The translations under genes were made by a program, and so were the position numbers. Shown here piece after piece: positions 54,576-54,896 of a stretch of DNA of 54,896 nucleotides. Source of the stretch: Gammaproteobacteria bacterium (lineage in GTDB: Bacteria; Pseudomonadota; Gammaproteobacteria; SZUA-152); NCBI GenBank assembly GCA_013152545.1, contig JAADGF010000042.1, forward strand, positions 1 to 54,896, read 5' to 3'. Numbering within the stretch: the stretch's first letter is position 1; each line of letters begins with the position of its first letter. The notes beneath the pieces were generated by a model, which was given only the letters and a program-made list of their open reading frames with translations, had not been told where the DNA came from and did not search any database.

Positions 54576-54896
54576 ATGGGTAAAAATCTGCGAAAATGTA
54601 ATGCCAACCCGGCCACCCAACGGCCCTTTTGCACGTCAAAATGGTTTGTGGCTACGCCCGACCCTAACAAGACGAAATACACCCCGCGCGGCGGCAATCA
54701 GATTCAATTGTTAAATTGTGGTGATGAATACCTGCCCGAACTGTATAACGCCATAAACAACGCCACCAAAACCATCTACATTGCCATTTGGGGGTTTAAT
54801 CCGCATGTGTCGCTTAAGTTGAATAGCACTGATCCGGTTCATGAAATTGGCAATGTACTACAACGCAAGGCCCGGGACGGTGTCGAGGTCAAGATC
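54576..54896 (+). CDS. Phospholipase-D-like T6SS effector, N-terminal part (runs off the window)
   Basis: 107 codons of an ORF that continues past the right edge. It starts ATG 54576, 16 bp after the PAAR stop, with AGGAG (54558-54562) upstream. The reading GNQIQLLNCGDEYLPELYNA, INNATKTIYIAIWGF and LQRKARDGVEVKI is the start of a PLD domain as found in Tle5-type lipase effectors. The HKD catalytic motifs lie outside the window. No signal peptide; delivery by VgrG/PAAR is expected. A cognate immunity gene should follow. Family identification is good, activity not visible. Confidence 0.8.
   Translation, partial: MGKNLRKCNANPATQRPFCTSKWFVATPDPNKTKYTPRGGNQIQLLNCGDEYLPELYNAINNATKTIYIAIWGFNPHVSLKLNSTDPVHEIGNVLQRKARDGVEVKI

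Noticed and set aside
1-54896. CRISPR arrays, tRNA or rRNA genes
   Set aside because: No regularly spaced direct repeats with spacers, and no tRNA cloverleaf or rRNA sequence was recognised.

Overview
The window looks like chromosomal DNA of a free-living, motile, piliated gammaproteobacterium. The gene order AI-2E permease, bcp, gcvR, dapA, bamC, WalJ-type metallo-beta-lactamase, purC is the arrangement known from Pseudomonas and related orders. Three chemoreceptors, type IV pilus minor pilins and a type VI secretion (T6SS) cargo module fit the same kind of organism. I cannot assign a genus from the sequence alone.

Layout. 1-540 is a scar of insertion sequences: the tail of an IS630-type transposase and an internally deleted IS3-type element whose edge coincides with the end of glpD. 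537-4026 (minus) is a glycerol/glycerophosphodiester operon (kinase, phosphodiesterase, FAD dehydrogenase apparently cut short by the IS). 4229-7671 (minus) holds a DUF1631 protein and a DUF4136-like lipoprotein. 8161-12383 (plus) holds a small chemoreceptor with a convincing sigma-28 promoter, a LysR regulator, a small unknown protein and an AI-2E/PerM permease. 12566-21843 is the housekeeping block: bcp and gcvR on minus, then dapA, bamC, walJ-like, purC and purL on plus. Two related inverted-repeat (MITE-like) elements lie at 9398-9546 and 13975-14164, and an unrelated palindromic element lies after purL.

22458-30465 is accessory: an EAL-HDOD protein, a two-gene pair on minus (membrane VWA protein plus membrane coiled-coil protein), and a periplasmic redox operon on minus (di-heme peroxidase, cupredoxin, di-heme cytochrome c). 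Upstream of that operon lies an array of four 16-bp repeats. 30975-35362 (plus) carries two more chemoreceptors, one with three PAS domains.

35601-49471 (minus) is the most striking part: two complete, diverged minor-pilin operons in tandem, each fimT-pilV-pilW-pilX-pilY1. The upstream one also has pilE before it and a PilY2-like gene after it. The two PilY1 adhesins differ in their calcium-binding loops, which suggests two functionally different pilus tips. 50146-54896 (plus) is an orphan T6SS cargo module: VgrG, DUF4123 adaptor, an unknown 278-residue protein, a PAAR protein with a C-terminal transthyretin-like domain, and the start of a phospholipase-D-type effector that runs off the window. 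No T6SS structural genes are present here.

All calls rest on reading the sequence and on family knowledge. No database search was run.
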